DNA of 64,000 nucleotides, from the NCBI GenBank assembly GCA_965228065.1, contig OZ245788.1, positions 4,278,001 through 4,342,000 of the forward strand, written 5' to 3'. A program made the translations under genes and the position numbers. The DNA is from Sphingobium_A sp965228065. GTDB taxonomy: Bacteria; Pseudomonadota; Alphaproteobacteria; Sphingomonadales; Sphingomonadaceae. This document shows, piece after piece, positions 17,277 through 26,004 of this stretch. The notes under the pieces were generated by a model. That model was not told where the DNA came from, ran no database searches, and worked only from the letters and a program-made list of their open reading frames with translations. The first letter of the stretch is position 1, and every line of letters begins with the position of its first letter.

Positions 17277-18821
17277 TCAGGAGGGTGATGGTTCGGCTGA
17301 CTTCGGTGCCTCGTCAGTGCCTCCACGCTTCTCCTCTTGCCCCTGCCGGGGCACCGGCGCGGTCTTTCCGTCGATGTCCGCGATCATCTTGAGCGCGGTC
17401 TCGGCGCCTTCTCCGCCATGTGGCGCATAGGCGATCGGCATCAACACGTTGCGGGCCATCTTCAACTCATTGCTGCGGATGAATTGCTGCGCGAGCGCGA
17501 GCCGGACCATGCCGAGTTGAGGCGCCAGTTCGAATGTGCGGAGCAATCCGTCCACCGCAGCCTTCGTCGGATCGACGCCCTCGCGTGTATAGGATTCATA
17601 ATAGCGGAAAAGGGCGGTGGTATCGTCGTTGTTGAGGCGATTTGCCTTTACGATCAGGGCGCGGATCGTTTTCCAATGCGCGGCGGGGTCCTCGGCGTCA
17701 TTCGCCTTGTCCGCCATCGCTTCGGCCTTACGCAGCAGCGCGGGCGCAAAATCCGGTTTGAGCGCGATCAGCTTGTCATTTAGCGCATTCGCTTCCTCGA
17801 CCTTGCCTTCCAGCAGGGCGGCTTCGACGAGCATGTCGATAGCATATGGATTGTCCGGAAAGCGCGCAGCCGTCTTGCGGACAGAACTCACGAAGCGTGG
17901 CTGTTCGTCCTTGGTCACATCGGTCAGCAGATTGAGCCGATCGATAAACAACGCATCAAGCGCCGGATCCAGCGGGTCTACGATGATCTTCGCGGCCTTG
18001 GTATCGAGTCCGGCAAACTTCCGATATTGCATGGGGCGCTTCACATAGGCGCCGAGATCCTTCTCCAACGCGCGCAATGGTCCGAACGCGTCCTCTGCGG
18101 CTTTCTCGGCCGGCACGCCCGCGGCGAAGGCGTTGAGATAGGTGGTCAACTGCCCCTTGCGCTTGTCGGAGAAGGTCAACATGTGCGCGAGCAGCCACGC
18201 TCGCCCGTAATAGGCGTTGCCCTCCTCGGCATCCTTCACCTTGGGACGGTCGGAAAGCAGTCGAGGAAGCGGAAAGGGCGTCGATACCAGCAGACCATAG
18301 GCGCGATGAAAGGCGATCTTGCCGATCGAGGCGCCCCCCTGATCGTCGACCTCGGCAGTGGAGTAGAATTCGGCGAAGCCCTCCATATACCAGCGCGGAT
18401 AGGCGCTTGGAAAATATTGCATCATGAAGTGATGCGCATATTCGTGGAACAGCACCGTTTCCCCATCGAGATTATATTTGTCGGCACTCTCCGTGCGGGG
18501 CACGACCGCAATCGCTCCGGCCAGCCGCGGCGTATAGAAGCCGGCAATATTGCGACCGCCCTTGCCGAGCAGGCGAGCCACCGAATTGGCATCGCGCAGC
18601 AGATAGATCTCAAGACGTTTCGGCGCGGGCGGTGCCTTTAACGCCGAAGCAATGCGCAAAAGAGAATCGAAGGTTTCGATCTTGGCGGTGAACTCGCGCA
18701 GCGTCTTTTCGCTACCGTTCGAATAAACGACGAAATTGTCGGATGTCGCACGCTTCCATTGCGCCTGCGCGGTCATTGGCAGCATCGCCAGCGTCAAAAA
18801 GATCATCAGTCTTGCAAGCAT
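17277..18821 (-). CDS. Secreted gluzincin-type metalloprotease-like protein with helical C-terminal half
   Basis: 514 residues, ATG at 18821. Signal peptide to about residue 20 (MTAQAQ). A zinc-binding HEYAHH motif is at 126-131, with a further glutamate in YMEGFAEF at 147-151, as in gluzincins; W144 and the surrounding PRWYMEGFAEF recall peptidases that act at the cell surface. The C-terminal ~250 residues are helical and TPR-like, with repeated NPYAIDMLVEAALLEGKVEEAN and APALLRKAEAMADKAND type units. Ends with a short basic/acidic tail. Substrate unknown. Starts 21 bases after the DUF1289 gene and is co-oriented with priA. Confidence 0.78.
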   Translation of the reverse strand: MLARLMIFLTLAMLPMTAQAQWKRATSDNFVVYSNGSEKTLREFTAKIETFDSLLRIASALKAPPAPKRLEIYLLRDANSVARLLGKGGRNIAGFYTPRLAGAIAVVPRTESADKYNLDGETVLFHEYAHHFMMQYFPSAYPRWYMEGFAEFYSTAEVDDQGGASIGKIAFHRAYGLLVSTPFPLPRLLSDRPKVKDAEEGNAYYGRAWLLAHMLTFSDKRKGQLTTYLNAFAAGVPAEKAAEDAFGPLRALEKDLGAYVKRPMQYRKFAGLDTKAAKIIVDPLDPALDALFIDRLNLLTDVTKDEQPRFVSSVRKTAARFPDNPYAIDMLVEAALLEGKVEEANALNDKLIALKPDFAPALLRKAEAMADKANDAEDPAAHWKTIRALIVKANRLNNDDTTALFRYYESYTREGVDPTKAAVDGLLRTFELAPQLGMVRLALAQQFIRSNELKMARNVLMPIAYAPHGGEGAETALKMIADIDGKTAPVPRQGQEEKRGGTDEAPKSAEPSPS

Positions 18822-18842
18822 GTTGACGCAACCATTCCAGGA

Positions 18843-19118
18843 TTATCCCGGTCGGTCATTATCCTGATCGTTGCACACAGGCGAGGCGTGATCTGATCCC
18901 TTTCGGATCAGGCGGCCGGGAAGCGCCGCCAGGATCGCACGCTGGCGATCCTCGTTCGCGGTACACCATTCACCGATCTCGCCGATCGGCCGCACCCGCG
19001 GCACCAGCCGGTCTCGGCATCGAGCACACAGATTTTCGTGCAGGGGGACGCGATCACAGGAAACTATAGGGGTCGACGTCCACCGCAACGCGAACCTTGC
19101 CACTCCATTCCAGCGCAC
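18843..19118 (-). CDS. DUF1289-family small Cys protein overlapping the end of priA
   Basis: Up to 91 residues. The conserved part CDRVPLHENLCARC, then GEIGEWCTANEDRQRAILAALPGRL has the family pattern of paired cysteines and a W...D..R..IL..L helix (often suggested to bind Fe-S or zinc). The start is uncertain: the ATG at 19118 overlaps priA by 65 bases, while a TTG at 19088 with AAGG six bases upstream would overlap by 35. The shorter form is my preference from the ribosome site. Function unknown; DUF1289 genes occur widely in proteobacteria. Confidence 0.65.
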   Translation of the reverse strand: MRWNGVARFALRWTSTPIVSCDRVPLHENLCARCRDRLVPRVRPIGEIGEWCTANEDRQRAILAALPGRLIRKGSDHASPVCNDQDNDRPG

Positions 19119-21231
19119 CCAGCCAGTCGCGGATCACGTCCTGAACGTCGAGCGCGCGGCGGGCGTGAACGAGCAGACGGAAGCGGTGACGGCCGCGCAG
19201 CATCGCGAGCGGCGCCGGGGCAGGGCCGAATACCGCCATGCCCTCCACCTTCGGCGCAGTCCTGCCGATCCGTGTCGCGGTCTCCAGCGCGAGTTTCTGA
19301 TCCTCGGAGGAGATGATGATGCCCGCGAAGCGGCCGAAGGGTGGCGCGCCGGCACTGCGCCGTGCTTCGGTCTCTGCCGCATAGAAGCTTTCGCCGTCGC
19401 CCGACACGAGCGCCTGAAGCACCGGCGCGTTCGGGCTGTGGGTCTGGATCAGCACGTGGCCCGGCTTCTCGCCGCGACCGGCGCGGCCGGCAACCTGCAT
19501 CACCTGCTGGAAGGTGCGTTCGGCGGCACGCAGATCGCCGCCCTCCAGCCCCAGATCCGCATCGACCACGCCGACCAGCGTCAGATTGGGGAAATGATAG
19601 CCCTTCGTGATCAACTGGGTGCCGATGACGATGTCGATCTCGCCCGCTTCCATTCGGCCCACAAACTCGGCCGCCTTCGCGGGTGACCAGATCGTGTCGG
19701 AGGTGACGATCACGACCCGTGCCTCGGGGAACAGCAATTTCACTTCGTCGGCGATCCGCTCCACGCCGGGCCCGCAGGCGACCAGGCTGTCTTCTTCACT
19801 GCATTCGGGACAGGCCGCAGGGGGCGGCATGGTGTGGCCGCAATGATGGCAGGCGAGCCGGTGGATCAGCCGGTGCTCGACCAGCCAGGCCGTGCAATTC
19901 GGGCATTGGAAGCGGTGGCCGCAATGACGGCACAGGGTAAGCGGCGCGTAGCCGCGGCGATTGAGGAAGAATAATATCTGCTCGCCGCGCGCCAGCGTTT
20001 CCTCGGTTGCCTGGACGAGCGGCGGGGCAAGCCAGCGGCCGCGCTCGGGCGGGTCCTGGATCAGGTCGACCGCCGTGATCTCCGGCATGGTCGCATTGCC
20101 GAAGCGCGCGGGCAGACGGAGTTCGCGATACCGGCCCAGTTCGACCTGCTGGCGCGTCTCGATCGCCGGCGTCGCGGACGCCAGGATGATCGGGCAGGAT
20201 TCGAAGCGTGCGCGCATCACCGCGACGTCTCGCGCATGATAATGGACGCCGTCTTCCTGCTTGAAGCTGGTTTCGTGGGCTTCGTCGACCACGATCAGGC
20301 CAAGGTTGCGATAGGGCAGGAACAGCGCGGACCGCGCGCCCACTGTCACCAATCCCTGGCCAGAGGTGATCGCACGCCATGCACGACGGCGCTGCGACTG
20401 GCGCAGTCCGGAATGCCAGGCGATTGGCGCATGGCCGAAACGCTGCGCGAAACGCTTGAGGAACGGTTCGGTCAGCGCGATCTCCGGCAGCAGCACCAAT
20501 GTCTGGCGTCCCTGGCGGATCGCTTCGGCAACAGCCTCGAAATAGACCTCTGTCTTGCCCGATCCGGTGACACCATCGAGCAGGAAGGGCTGGAATGCCT
20601 GTGCGTCGACCGCCTCGACCAGCGACTGGGAAACGGATGTCTGGACGGCGGAGAGGTCGGGTGCGCCATAGGTCGGGTCAGGCAGCGGGAAGGGGGAGTC
20701 GACATCCACCTCGACCGGCTCGATCGCCCCAACTTTCACCAGCCCGCGGATCACCGCATCGGACACGTCGGCGACAACGGCGAGTTCGCGGATGAGCCCC
20801 TGGCGTTCCTGCAGGCGGTTGAGCGCCTGTTCGCGCTGGGCAGTCAGCCGTTCGGGCCGATGGCCGCTCAGCCGGTATTCGGTGATCGTCCGGCCGCCTT
20901 CGAGCGCGGACGAGGACGGCAGCGCCATACGCAGCACCGCGGCGGGCGGCGCCAGATAATAGTCGGCGGTCCATTCGATCAGCCGACGCAGCGAATCCTT
21001 GAGCGGCGGCGCGTCATAGACCTGAAGCAGGTTGCGCAGCCGGTTGTCGCCCACCTCATCATGCGAGGGCATGCGTTCGGGTTCCCACACCACGCCGACA
21101 AGCTGGCGGGGGCCAAGGGGCGCCATCACGATCGAACCGGGCTCAACCGACATTTCGCGCGGCACCCGATAGTCGAGCGGGCCGAGAGCGGCATTGAGGA
21201 TGAGAACGCGGGCCCGAGTCATGGCACCCAT
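19054..21231 (-). CDS. priA: Primosomal protein N' (PriA helicase)
   Basis: 725 residues from ATG 21231; an in-frame ATG at 21222 (MTRARVLILNAALG) may be the true start since neither has a clear ribosome site. The N-terminal 3'-DNA-binding domain includes PLDYRVP and GSIVMAPLGPRQLVGVV. The helicase core has DGVTGSGKTEVYFE (Walker A), VVDEAHETSFKQEDG (DEAH) and a QVAGRAGRG motif. Two zinc sites lie between: CRHCGHRFQCPNC and CHHCGH, CPEC. Role: restarts collapsed replication forks by loading DnaB. Length matches the family. Confidence 0.97.
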   Translation of the reverse strand: MGAMTRARVLILNAALGPLDYRVPREMSVEPGSIVMAPLGPRQLVGVVWEPERMPSHDEVGDNRLRNLLQVYDAPPLKDSLRRLIEWTADYYLAPPAAVLRMALPSSSALEGGRTITEYRLSGHRPERLTAQREQALNRLQERQGLIRELAVVADVSDAVIRGLVKVGAIEPVEVDVDSPFPLPDPTYGAPDLSAVQTSVSQSLVEAVDAQAFQPFLLDGVTGSGKTEVYFEAVAEAIRQGRQTLVLLPEIALTEPFLKRFAQRFGHAPIAWHSGLRQSQRRRAWRAITSGQGLVTVGARSALFLPYRNLGLIVVDEAHETSFKQEDGVHYHARDVAVMRARFESCPIILASATPAIETRQQVELGRYRELRLPARFGNATMPEITAVDLIQDPPERGRWLAPPLVQATEETLARGEQILFFLNRRGYAPLTLCRHCGHRFQCPNCTAWLVEHRLIHRLACHHCGHTMPPPAACPECSEEDSLVACGPGVERIADEVKLLFPEARVVIVTSDTIWSPAKAAEFVGRMEAGEIDIVIGTQLITKGYHFPNLTLVGVVDADLGLEGGDLRAAERTFQQVMQVAGRAGRGEKPGHVLIQTHSPNAPVLQALVSGDGESFYAAETEARRSAGAPPFGRFAGIIISSEDQKLALETATRIGRTAPKVEGMAVFGPAPAPLAMLRGRHRFRLLVHARRALDVQDVIRDWLGALEWSGKVRVAVDVDPYSFL

Positions 21232-21509
21232 CTAGGGGTTCTTTATGATGCTGGGGAGGGGCGGGGGAGCAGGGGCGACACGAGACCAGGGATGTGTCGC
21301 CCCCGCTCTGAAGCGACACGGCAGGAGACCGTGTTGGGAACGCTTAAGAATAAGCAGGACACGTGCCAGTTATGCCGGTTGGCTGAAATGCTGCGATACG
21401 ATGGTTGGCGTGGGTTAACCATATGCGCCATTTGTAAAAAATTCCGACGATTTCGGCGCATTTTTCGCGGTCCTGCAAGCTGACAGATCGTTCATCCAGC
21501 GTTCAGCGG

Positions 21510-21538
21510 TTGCATGACTACAACTGTAGTCGTAACAA
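21510..21538 (+). promoter_or_regulatory. Promoter with BlaI/MecI-type operator
   Basis: TTGCAT (-35, 21510-21515) and TAACAA (-10, 21533-21538) are 17 bases apart. The spacer holds the near-perfect dyad GACTACAACTGTAGTC (21516-21531), whose TACA-N2-TGTA core matches known BlaI/MecI operators. Bound repressor would cover the promoter. The rest of the 342-base gap upstream (21232-21573) shows nothing else I can name. Confidence 0.7.
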
Positions 21539-21573
21539 GATAACGCCTGTGGTCAGCCGGAAGGGGCTAGCAA

Positions 21574-21942
21574 ATGAGCGAGCGGATCAGCGAAGCGGAA
21601 CATGCCGTGATGGAGGTGCTCTGGGAGGAGGCCCCGTTGACGGCAACCGAAGTGCACGAGCGGATCGACCCTGCGCGCGGCTGGAGCGACCGGACGGTTA
21701 AGACCATGTTGTCACGGTTGCTCGCCAAAGGCGTGCTCGCCCATGAAGAGGATGGGCGCCGCTATCTCTATCGCCCCGCTGTTGCGCGCGAGGATTATGT
21801 CTCCACCGAATCCAGACGGCTGGTCGATCGGCTGTTCGGCGGACGGGGCGCCGCGCTGGTCGCGCACCTGGCAGAGCGCGACGAACTGAGCGATGACGAC
21901 ATCGCAGAGATCGAAGCGCTGCTGAAGGCGTTGCGATCATGA
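21574..21942 (+). CDS. BlaI/MecI/CopY-family transcriptional repressor
   Basis: 122 residues, ATG at 21574 with GGAAGGGG upstream. Winged helix: ISEAEHAVMEVLWEEAPLTATEVHERI, WSDRTVKTMLSRLLAKGVLAHEEDGRRYLYRP. The dimerisation helices at the C-terminus contain RLFGGRGAALVAHLAERDELSDDDIAEIEALL. Family role: repressor cleaved by a co-encoded M56 protease upon signal. Its stop overlaps the start of that protease gene (ATGA). An own-promoter dyad lies directly upstream, so autoregulation is likely. Confidence 0.93.
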   Translation: MSERISEAEHAVMEVLWEEAPLTATEVHERIDPARGWSDRTVKTMLSRLLAKGVLAHEEDGRRYLYRPAVAREDYVSTESRRLVDRLFGGRGAALVAHLAERDELSDDDIAEIEALLKALRS

Positions 21943-23489
21943 GTGGCTGGATCATCGAAACGCTCGTCGCGACCACCGCACTGATGGGGCTTGTCCTGCT
22001 GGTGCGTGCACGCGTTGCGGCGATGTTCGGCGCGCGGATCGCCTATCTGCTGTGGCTGCTGCCGGCGCTGCGCATGGTGCTGCCGCCGCTTCCCGAAAGT
22101 TTCGGTCCCGCGCCGATCGACCAGATTCCGTCGATCGTCGACCTGCCGATGGTGGATCTGCCAAGCCTTGATCTATCCGTCTTTCGGCCGGTCACCGAAG
22201 CGGCGACGCCGGTCGCGCCTTCGATCGACTGGCCCCTGCTGTTGCTCGGAGTCTGGCTGGGCGGCGCGCTGCTGATGATGGCGTGGCATCTCATCGCCTA
22301 TCACCGGTTCGTCCGGGCGGCGCTGCGCGAGTCGATCGACTTGCCTGAAATGGATGCCAACGGGATTGAGGTCTGCGCCAGCCGCCTGGTGGAGGGTCCG
22401 TTCGCTGCGGGCGTATTGTTGCCGACTATCGTGCTCCCTCATGATTATCGTACCCGCTACAGCGCGGAAGAACTTCGTCTGGCAATGACCCACGAGGCCG
22501 TCCATCACCGCCGCGGCGACCTGTCGATCAACATGGTCGCGCTCGTGATGCTGTCGCTACACTGGTTCAATCCGATCGCCTGGCGGGCATGGCGCGCGTT
22601 CCGCACCGACCAGGAACTCGCTTGCGACGCCGTCGTGCTTCACGGCGCAAGCAGCGATGAGCGGTTCAGCTATGCCGCGGCGCTGGTCAAATCGGCCTGT
22701 GCCCGTACGCCGGTCGCAGCCTGCTCGCTCAACCCGCGCGATCAGCTCAAGACCCGCCTTCGCATGATGCGCGATGCGCAGGAGCGCGGCGTGTCCGGCC
22801 GGATGCTTGCCGTTGTGCTGGTGAGTGGCGGGCTCGCGCTCACCGCATCGGGCGGGTTCGCCGCCGAAACCACTGCGGAAATTCGCGAGACGGTGCAGGC
22901 GCGTGTGATCGAACCCGTCGTGAGCGCAGTCACAACCAAGGTCGAGACCGTGACCGAGGCGACCGAGGTCGCGTCGGTGACGACATCCCGCGCGGTGCGG
23001 CGGCCGATCCCACCGGTTCCGCCCGTGGCGCCAAGCCCGCCCGCGGCGCTATCCGCGCCCGATGCGCCCGACGCATGGGCTGCGCCAAAGGCCCCGCAGG
23101 CACCATCCGCACCGAGCGCCCCGCTGCCGCCGCGTGCACCAACCATCGCCCTGTCATTCGATCGCGACGGTATGGCGATGCGTATCGAAGCGTCTGCGGA
23201 AGCAGCCGAGGCGACCCGCATTGCGATGAGCGCCAGGCACCGGGCAAACGCATGTGATGGCGGGACGGTCTGGATGTCGGAGGACAAACACGGCGAGCAG
23301 CGCAGGATCGCATATTGCGGCAAGGTCAACGAAAACGAGGTCCGCAAACTTCAGATCGACGCGATGATGCGGGCGCGCAAGAGCATGCTGGAGTCCCGCA
23401 AACTCGAGCGCGAGCAGCTTGCCCAGGCGCTTGCAGGCCTCGATGCCGAGATCGCGCGGCTCAAAATGACGGTTTCCAGACTGGATTGA
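21939..23489 (+). CDS. M56-family (BlaR1-like) membrane metalloprotease
   Basis: 516 residues. Membrane segments at about 5-22, 33-50, 99-120 and 289-306. The protease site is THEAVHHRRGD with H185, E186 and H189, and E226 in DQELACD as the likely third ligand. Unlike BlaR1 it has no penicillin-binding sensor domain. The ~210-residue periplasmic C-terminus instead contains a Pro/Ala-rich linker (355-402), then a small domain with FDRDG, C439 and C460 (IAYCGK), then a long coiled-coil (463-516). That last domain resembles the next gene product. Predicted role: senses an envelope signal and cleaves the BlaI-type repressor. The signal is unlikely to be a beta-lactam. Confidence 0.9.
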   Translation: MSGWIIETLVATTALMGLVLLVRARVAAMFGARIAYLLWLLPALRMVLPPLPESFGPAPIDQIPSIVDLPMVDLPSLDLSVFRPVTEAATPVAPSIDWPLLLLGVWLGGALLMMAWHLIAYHRFVRAALRESIDLPEMDANGIEVCASRLVEGPFAAGVLLPTIVLPHDYRTRYSAEELRLAMTHEAVHHRRGDLSINMVALVMLSLHWFNPIAWRAWRAFRTDQELACDAVVLHGASSDERFSYAAALVKSACARTPVAACSLNPRDQLKTRLRMMRDAQERGVSGRMLAVVLVSGGLALTASGGFAAETTAEIRETVQARVIEPVVSAVTTKVETVTEATEVASVTTSRAVRRPIPPVPPVAPSPPAALSAPDAPDAWAAPKAPQAPSAPSAPLPPRAPTIALSFDRDGMAMRIEASAEAAEATRIAMSARHRANACDGGTVWMSEDKHGEQRRIAYCGKVNENEVRKLQIDAMMRARKSMLESRKLEREQLAQALAGLDAEIARLKMTVSRLD

Positions 23490-23514
23490 CGGATTTCGGG
23501 AGGAGGAAGTGAAG

Positions 23515-23949
23515 ATGATTGCAAGACTGCTTTTGCTGGCCGGAACGGCCGCCGCACTCGCGGGCGTGATGGTACAGGCCCACCCGCACAAGGATGGCGA
23601 CGACGACGCCCGACAGGTCAAGAAGATCGTCATCCACAAGCGTGACGGCAGCACCTCCGAGGTCGACGTCGATGCGATGCGGGACAAGGCGATGCTGGCG
23701 CATGCCGAACGCTGCAAGGGCGAGCGTGCCGAGGTCGAATCCACCGACACCGCGGACAAGGACGGCAAGGCTCGCAAGAGCAAGATCGTCGTCTGCGGCG
23801 CCGATGGCGAGACGATCGTCGCCGCGCTGGAAAAGGCACGCGCGCAGATCGCGGACGAGAAGGCGCTGAGCGACGTGCAGCGCAATAAAGTGATCGCCTC
23901 GCTCGACCAGCGGATCGAGCAACTCAAGGCGGAAAACGGCAAGAAATAA
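23515..23949 (+). CDS. Small secreted protein similar to the C-terminal domain of the adjacent M56 protease
   Basis: 144 residues from ATG 23515; AGGAGGA at 23501 favours it over GTG 23509. Signal peptide ends near VQAHPH. The mature part reads IVIHKRDGS, then HAERCKGE (C67), SKIVVCGAD (C94) and a helical end VIASLDQRIEQLKAE. The preceding protease has the same order: LSFDRDG, NACDGG, RIAYCGK, ALAGLDAEIARLK. I infer a shared fold with a possible C67-C94 disulfide and a coiled-coil that could pair with the protease's own. Twenty-five bases after the protease stop, so almost certainly co-transcribed. No known family recognised. Confidence 0.75.
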   Translation: MIARLLLLAGTAAALAGVMVQAHPHKDGDDDARQVKKIVIHKRDGSTSEVDVDAMRDKAMLAHAERCKGERAEVESTDTADKDGKARKSKIVVCGADGETIVAALEKARAQIADEKALSDVQRNKVIASLDQRIEQLKAENGKK

Positions 23950-23985
23950 TCACTCTTCCGGGGAGGAGGCGGGCGGGGCGGCACA

Positions 23986-24894
23986 ATGCGGCTCCGCCCG
24001 ATCTTGTTTCGCGCCAAGAAGCTGCCACATGGGGGCATGGACGATTTCCCCACTGGCCAGTCGATGCAGCTGACTCCGCTGGTACGACGCATATTGGCGC
24101 CCAATCCCAGCGCGTTCACCTATAGCGGCACCCAAACCTATGTGGTTGGCACAGGCGAGGTCGCGGTGATCGATCCGGGACCAGACGATCCGGCGCATAT
24201 CGCGGCGATTCTCGCTGCCGTTGCGGGCGATCGTGTGGTTGCGATCTGCTGCACCCACACCCATCGCGACCATAGCCCCGGAGCGGCACCATTGCGTGCG
24301 GCGACCGGCGCGCCGGTGATCGGCTGCGCACCGCTGGTACTCGACGACAGCGGCCCGCGCGCCGATGCCGCGTTCGATCGCGGCTATGCGCCCGATCGGG
24401 TTCTCGCGGACGGCGAGAGCCTGTCGGGGGCAGGGTGGACGCTGATTGCCGTGGCTACACCGGGACACACATCGAACCACCTCTGCCTCGCCTTGCCCGA
24501 AGAAAAGGCATTGTTCACCGGCGACCATGTCATGGGCTGGTCGACCAGCGTCGTTTCCCCGCCCGATGGCGATATGGCAGCCTATATGAAGAGCCTGGCG
24601 CTGCTGATGGATCGCGATGACGTGGTCTATTATCCGGCGCATGGCGATCCGGTGGAGAAGCCGCAGCGCTTCGTTCGCGGTTTGATGGGGCATCGCAAGC
24701 AACGCGAGGGGCAGATATTGCGGCTGCTCCAGGCCGGCACCGGCGAGATCCCGGTGATGGTAGAGAGCATGTACAAGGGCCTCGACGTGCGACTTCATTC
24801 GGCGGCAGGCCGGTCGGTACTGGCGCATTTGATCGATATGAGGGACCGCGGCGTCGTGCGCGAAGCGGGTGAAGCTTGGGAATTGACGGTTTGA
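23986..24894 (+). CDS. Metallo-beta-lactamase-fold hydrolase
   Basis: 302 residues, ATG at 23986 (an in-frame ATG at about 24037 is possible). The fold signature THTHRDHSPGA gives the HxHxDH metal site; VIDPGPDDPAH precedes it and TPGHTSNHLCL and FTGDHVMGWSTS follow with the remaining ligands, as does YYPAHGDPV. The C-terminal ~60 residues are a winged-helix-like tail (RQILRLLQAG type) seen in LACTB2/RNase-like MBL proteins. Predicted cytosolic hydrolase, possibly acting on RNA or a thioester. Thirty-six bases after the secreted-protein gene, same strand. Confidence 0.85.
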   Translation: MRLRPILFRAKKLPHGGMDDFPTGQSMQLTPLVRRILAPNPSAFTYSGTQTYVVGTGEVAVIDPGPDDPAHIAAILAAVAGDRVVAICCTHTHRDHSPGAAPLRAATGAPVIGCAPLVLDDSGPRADAAFDRGYAPDRVLADGESLSGAGWTLIAVATPGHTSNHLCLALPEEKALFTGDHVMGWSTSVVSPPDGDMAAYMKSLALLMDRDDVVYYPAHGDPVEKPQRFVRGLMGHRKQREGQILRLLQAGTGEIPVMVESMYKGLDVRLHSAAGRSVLAHLIDMRDRGVVREAGEAWELTV

Positions 24895-24993
24895 CATCGT
24901 CATTCCCGCTTCTTCTTCGGGGGTTGGAGCATTAAGGCAGCGTGGCCTTCGTTTCGGCGGGGGTGACGACAAGGGTTGAGGGACACGAAAGAC

Positions 24994-26004
24994 ATGGACG
25001 CACGCGGCGGAATCGGCGGAAGCTTGGCCGGCTTGGATCTGCGCGCCGAGATCGACCGGCTGCGCAAGGAGCGCAATGCCGTCATCCTGGCGCATTATTA
25101 TCAAAAGCCCGAGATCCAGGATCTCGCGGACTTTGTCGGCGATTCGCTGGAACTCTCGCGCAAGGCGGCGGAAACCGATGCCGATGTGATCGCCTTTTGC
25201 GGCGTCCGCTTCATGGCGGAGACCGCGAAGATCCTGAGCCCCGAAAAGATCGTTATCCTGCCCGATATGGAGGCCGGCTGCAGCCTTGAGGATTCATGCC
25301 CGCCCGAGACGTTCAAGGCGTTCCGTGCCGCGCACCCCGATCATATCGCGCTGACCTATATCAACTGTTCGGCGGCGGTGAAGGCATTGTCCGACATCAT
25401 CGTCACCAGTTCTTCGGCCGAGAAGATCCTGAGCCAGATCCCCAAGGACCAGAAGATCATCTTCGGTCCCGACCGGCATCTCGGTGGCTATCTCAAGCGC
25501 AAGGTCGGCCGCGACATGGTGTTGTGGCCGGGCGTGTGCATCGTGCATGAGGCGTTCAGCGAAACCGAACTGCTGAAGCTGAAGGCTCAGAATCCGGGCG
25601 CCCCCGTCGCGGCGCACCCCGAATGTCCGCCGCATGTGCTGGACCATGCCGACTATGTCGGATCGACCAGCGGCATCCTGGAATATGCCAAGACGATGCC
25701 GGGCGACACGCTGATCGTCGCGACCGAACCGCACATCATCCACCAGATGGAGAAATCGGTTCCGGAAAAGACGTTCATCGGCGCCCCTGGCGCGGACGGC
25801 AACTGCAACTGCAATATCTGCCCCTACATGGCGCTCAACACGATGGAGAAGCTCTACGTGGCGCTGCGCGACTTGCAGCCGCGGATCGAACTGGACGAGG
25901 ATCTGCGCCTCGCCGCGAAAAAGTCGCTCGACCGTATGCTCGAAATGGCGAGCGCGACGGTCGGCATGGGCGATCTCGGACCAGCCCGGGTGACCGGTGA
26001 CTAA
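24994..26004 (+). CDS. nadA: Quinolinate synthase A
   Basis: 336 residues from ATG 24994; a TTG at 24976 is open too but less likely. Conserved segments: NAVILAHYYQKPEIQDLADFVGDSL, MAETAKILSPEKIVILPDMEAGCSLEDSCP, TYINCSAAVKA, FGPDRHLGGYL, HPECPPHVLDHADYVGSTSGI and CNCNICPYMALNTM. The spaced cysteines bind the [4Fe-4S] cluster. It condenses iminoaspartate with dihydroxyacetone phosphate to quinolinate, in NAD synthesis. Overlaps nadC by 8 bases; nadB is not in the window. Confidence 0.97.
   Translation: MDARGGIGGSLAGLDLRAEIDRLRKERNAVILAHYYQKPEIQDLADFVGDSLELSRKAAETDADVIAFCGVRFMAETAKILSPEKIVILPDMEAGCSLEDSCPPETFKAFRAAHPDHIALTYINCSAAVKALSDIIVTSSSAEKILSQIPKDQKIIFGPDRHLGGYLKRKVGRDMVLWPGVCIVHEAFSETELLKLKAQNPGAPVAAHPECPPHVLDHADYVGSTSGILEYAKTMPGDTLIVATEPHIIHQMEKSVPEKTFIGAPGADGNCNCNICPYMALNTMEKLYVALRDLQPRIELDEDLRLAAKKSLDRMLEMASATVGMGDLGPARVTGD

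Noticed and set aside
22930..23210. Pro/Ala-rich region of the M56 protease as a DNA repeat or CRISPR-like array
   Set aside because: It is a low-complexity coding linker with irregular units, not a repeat-spacer array.
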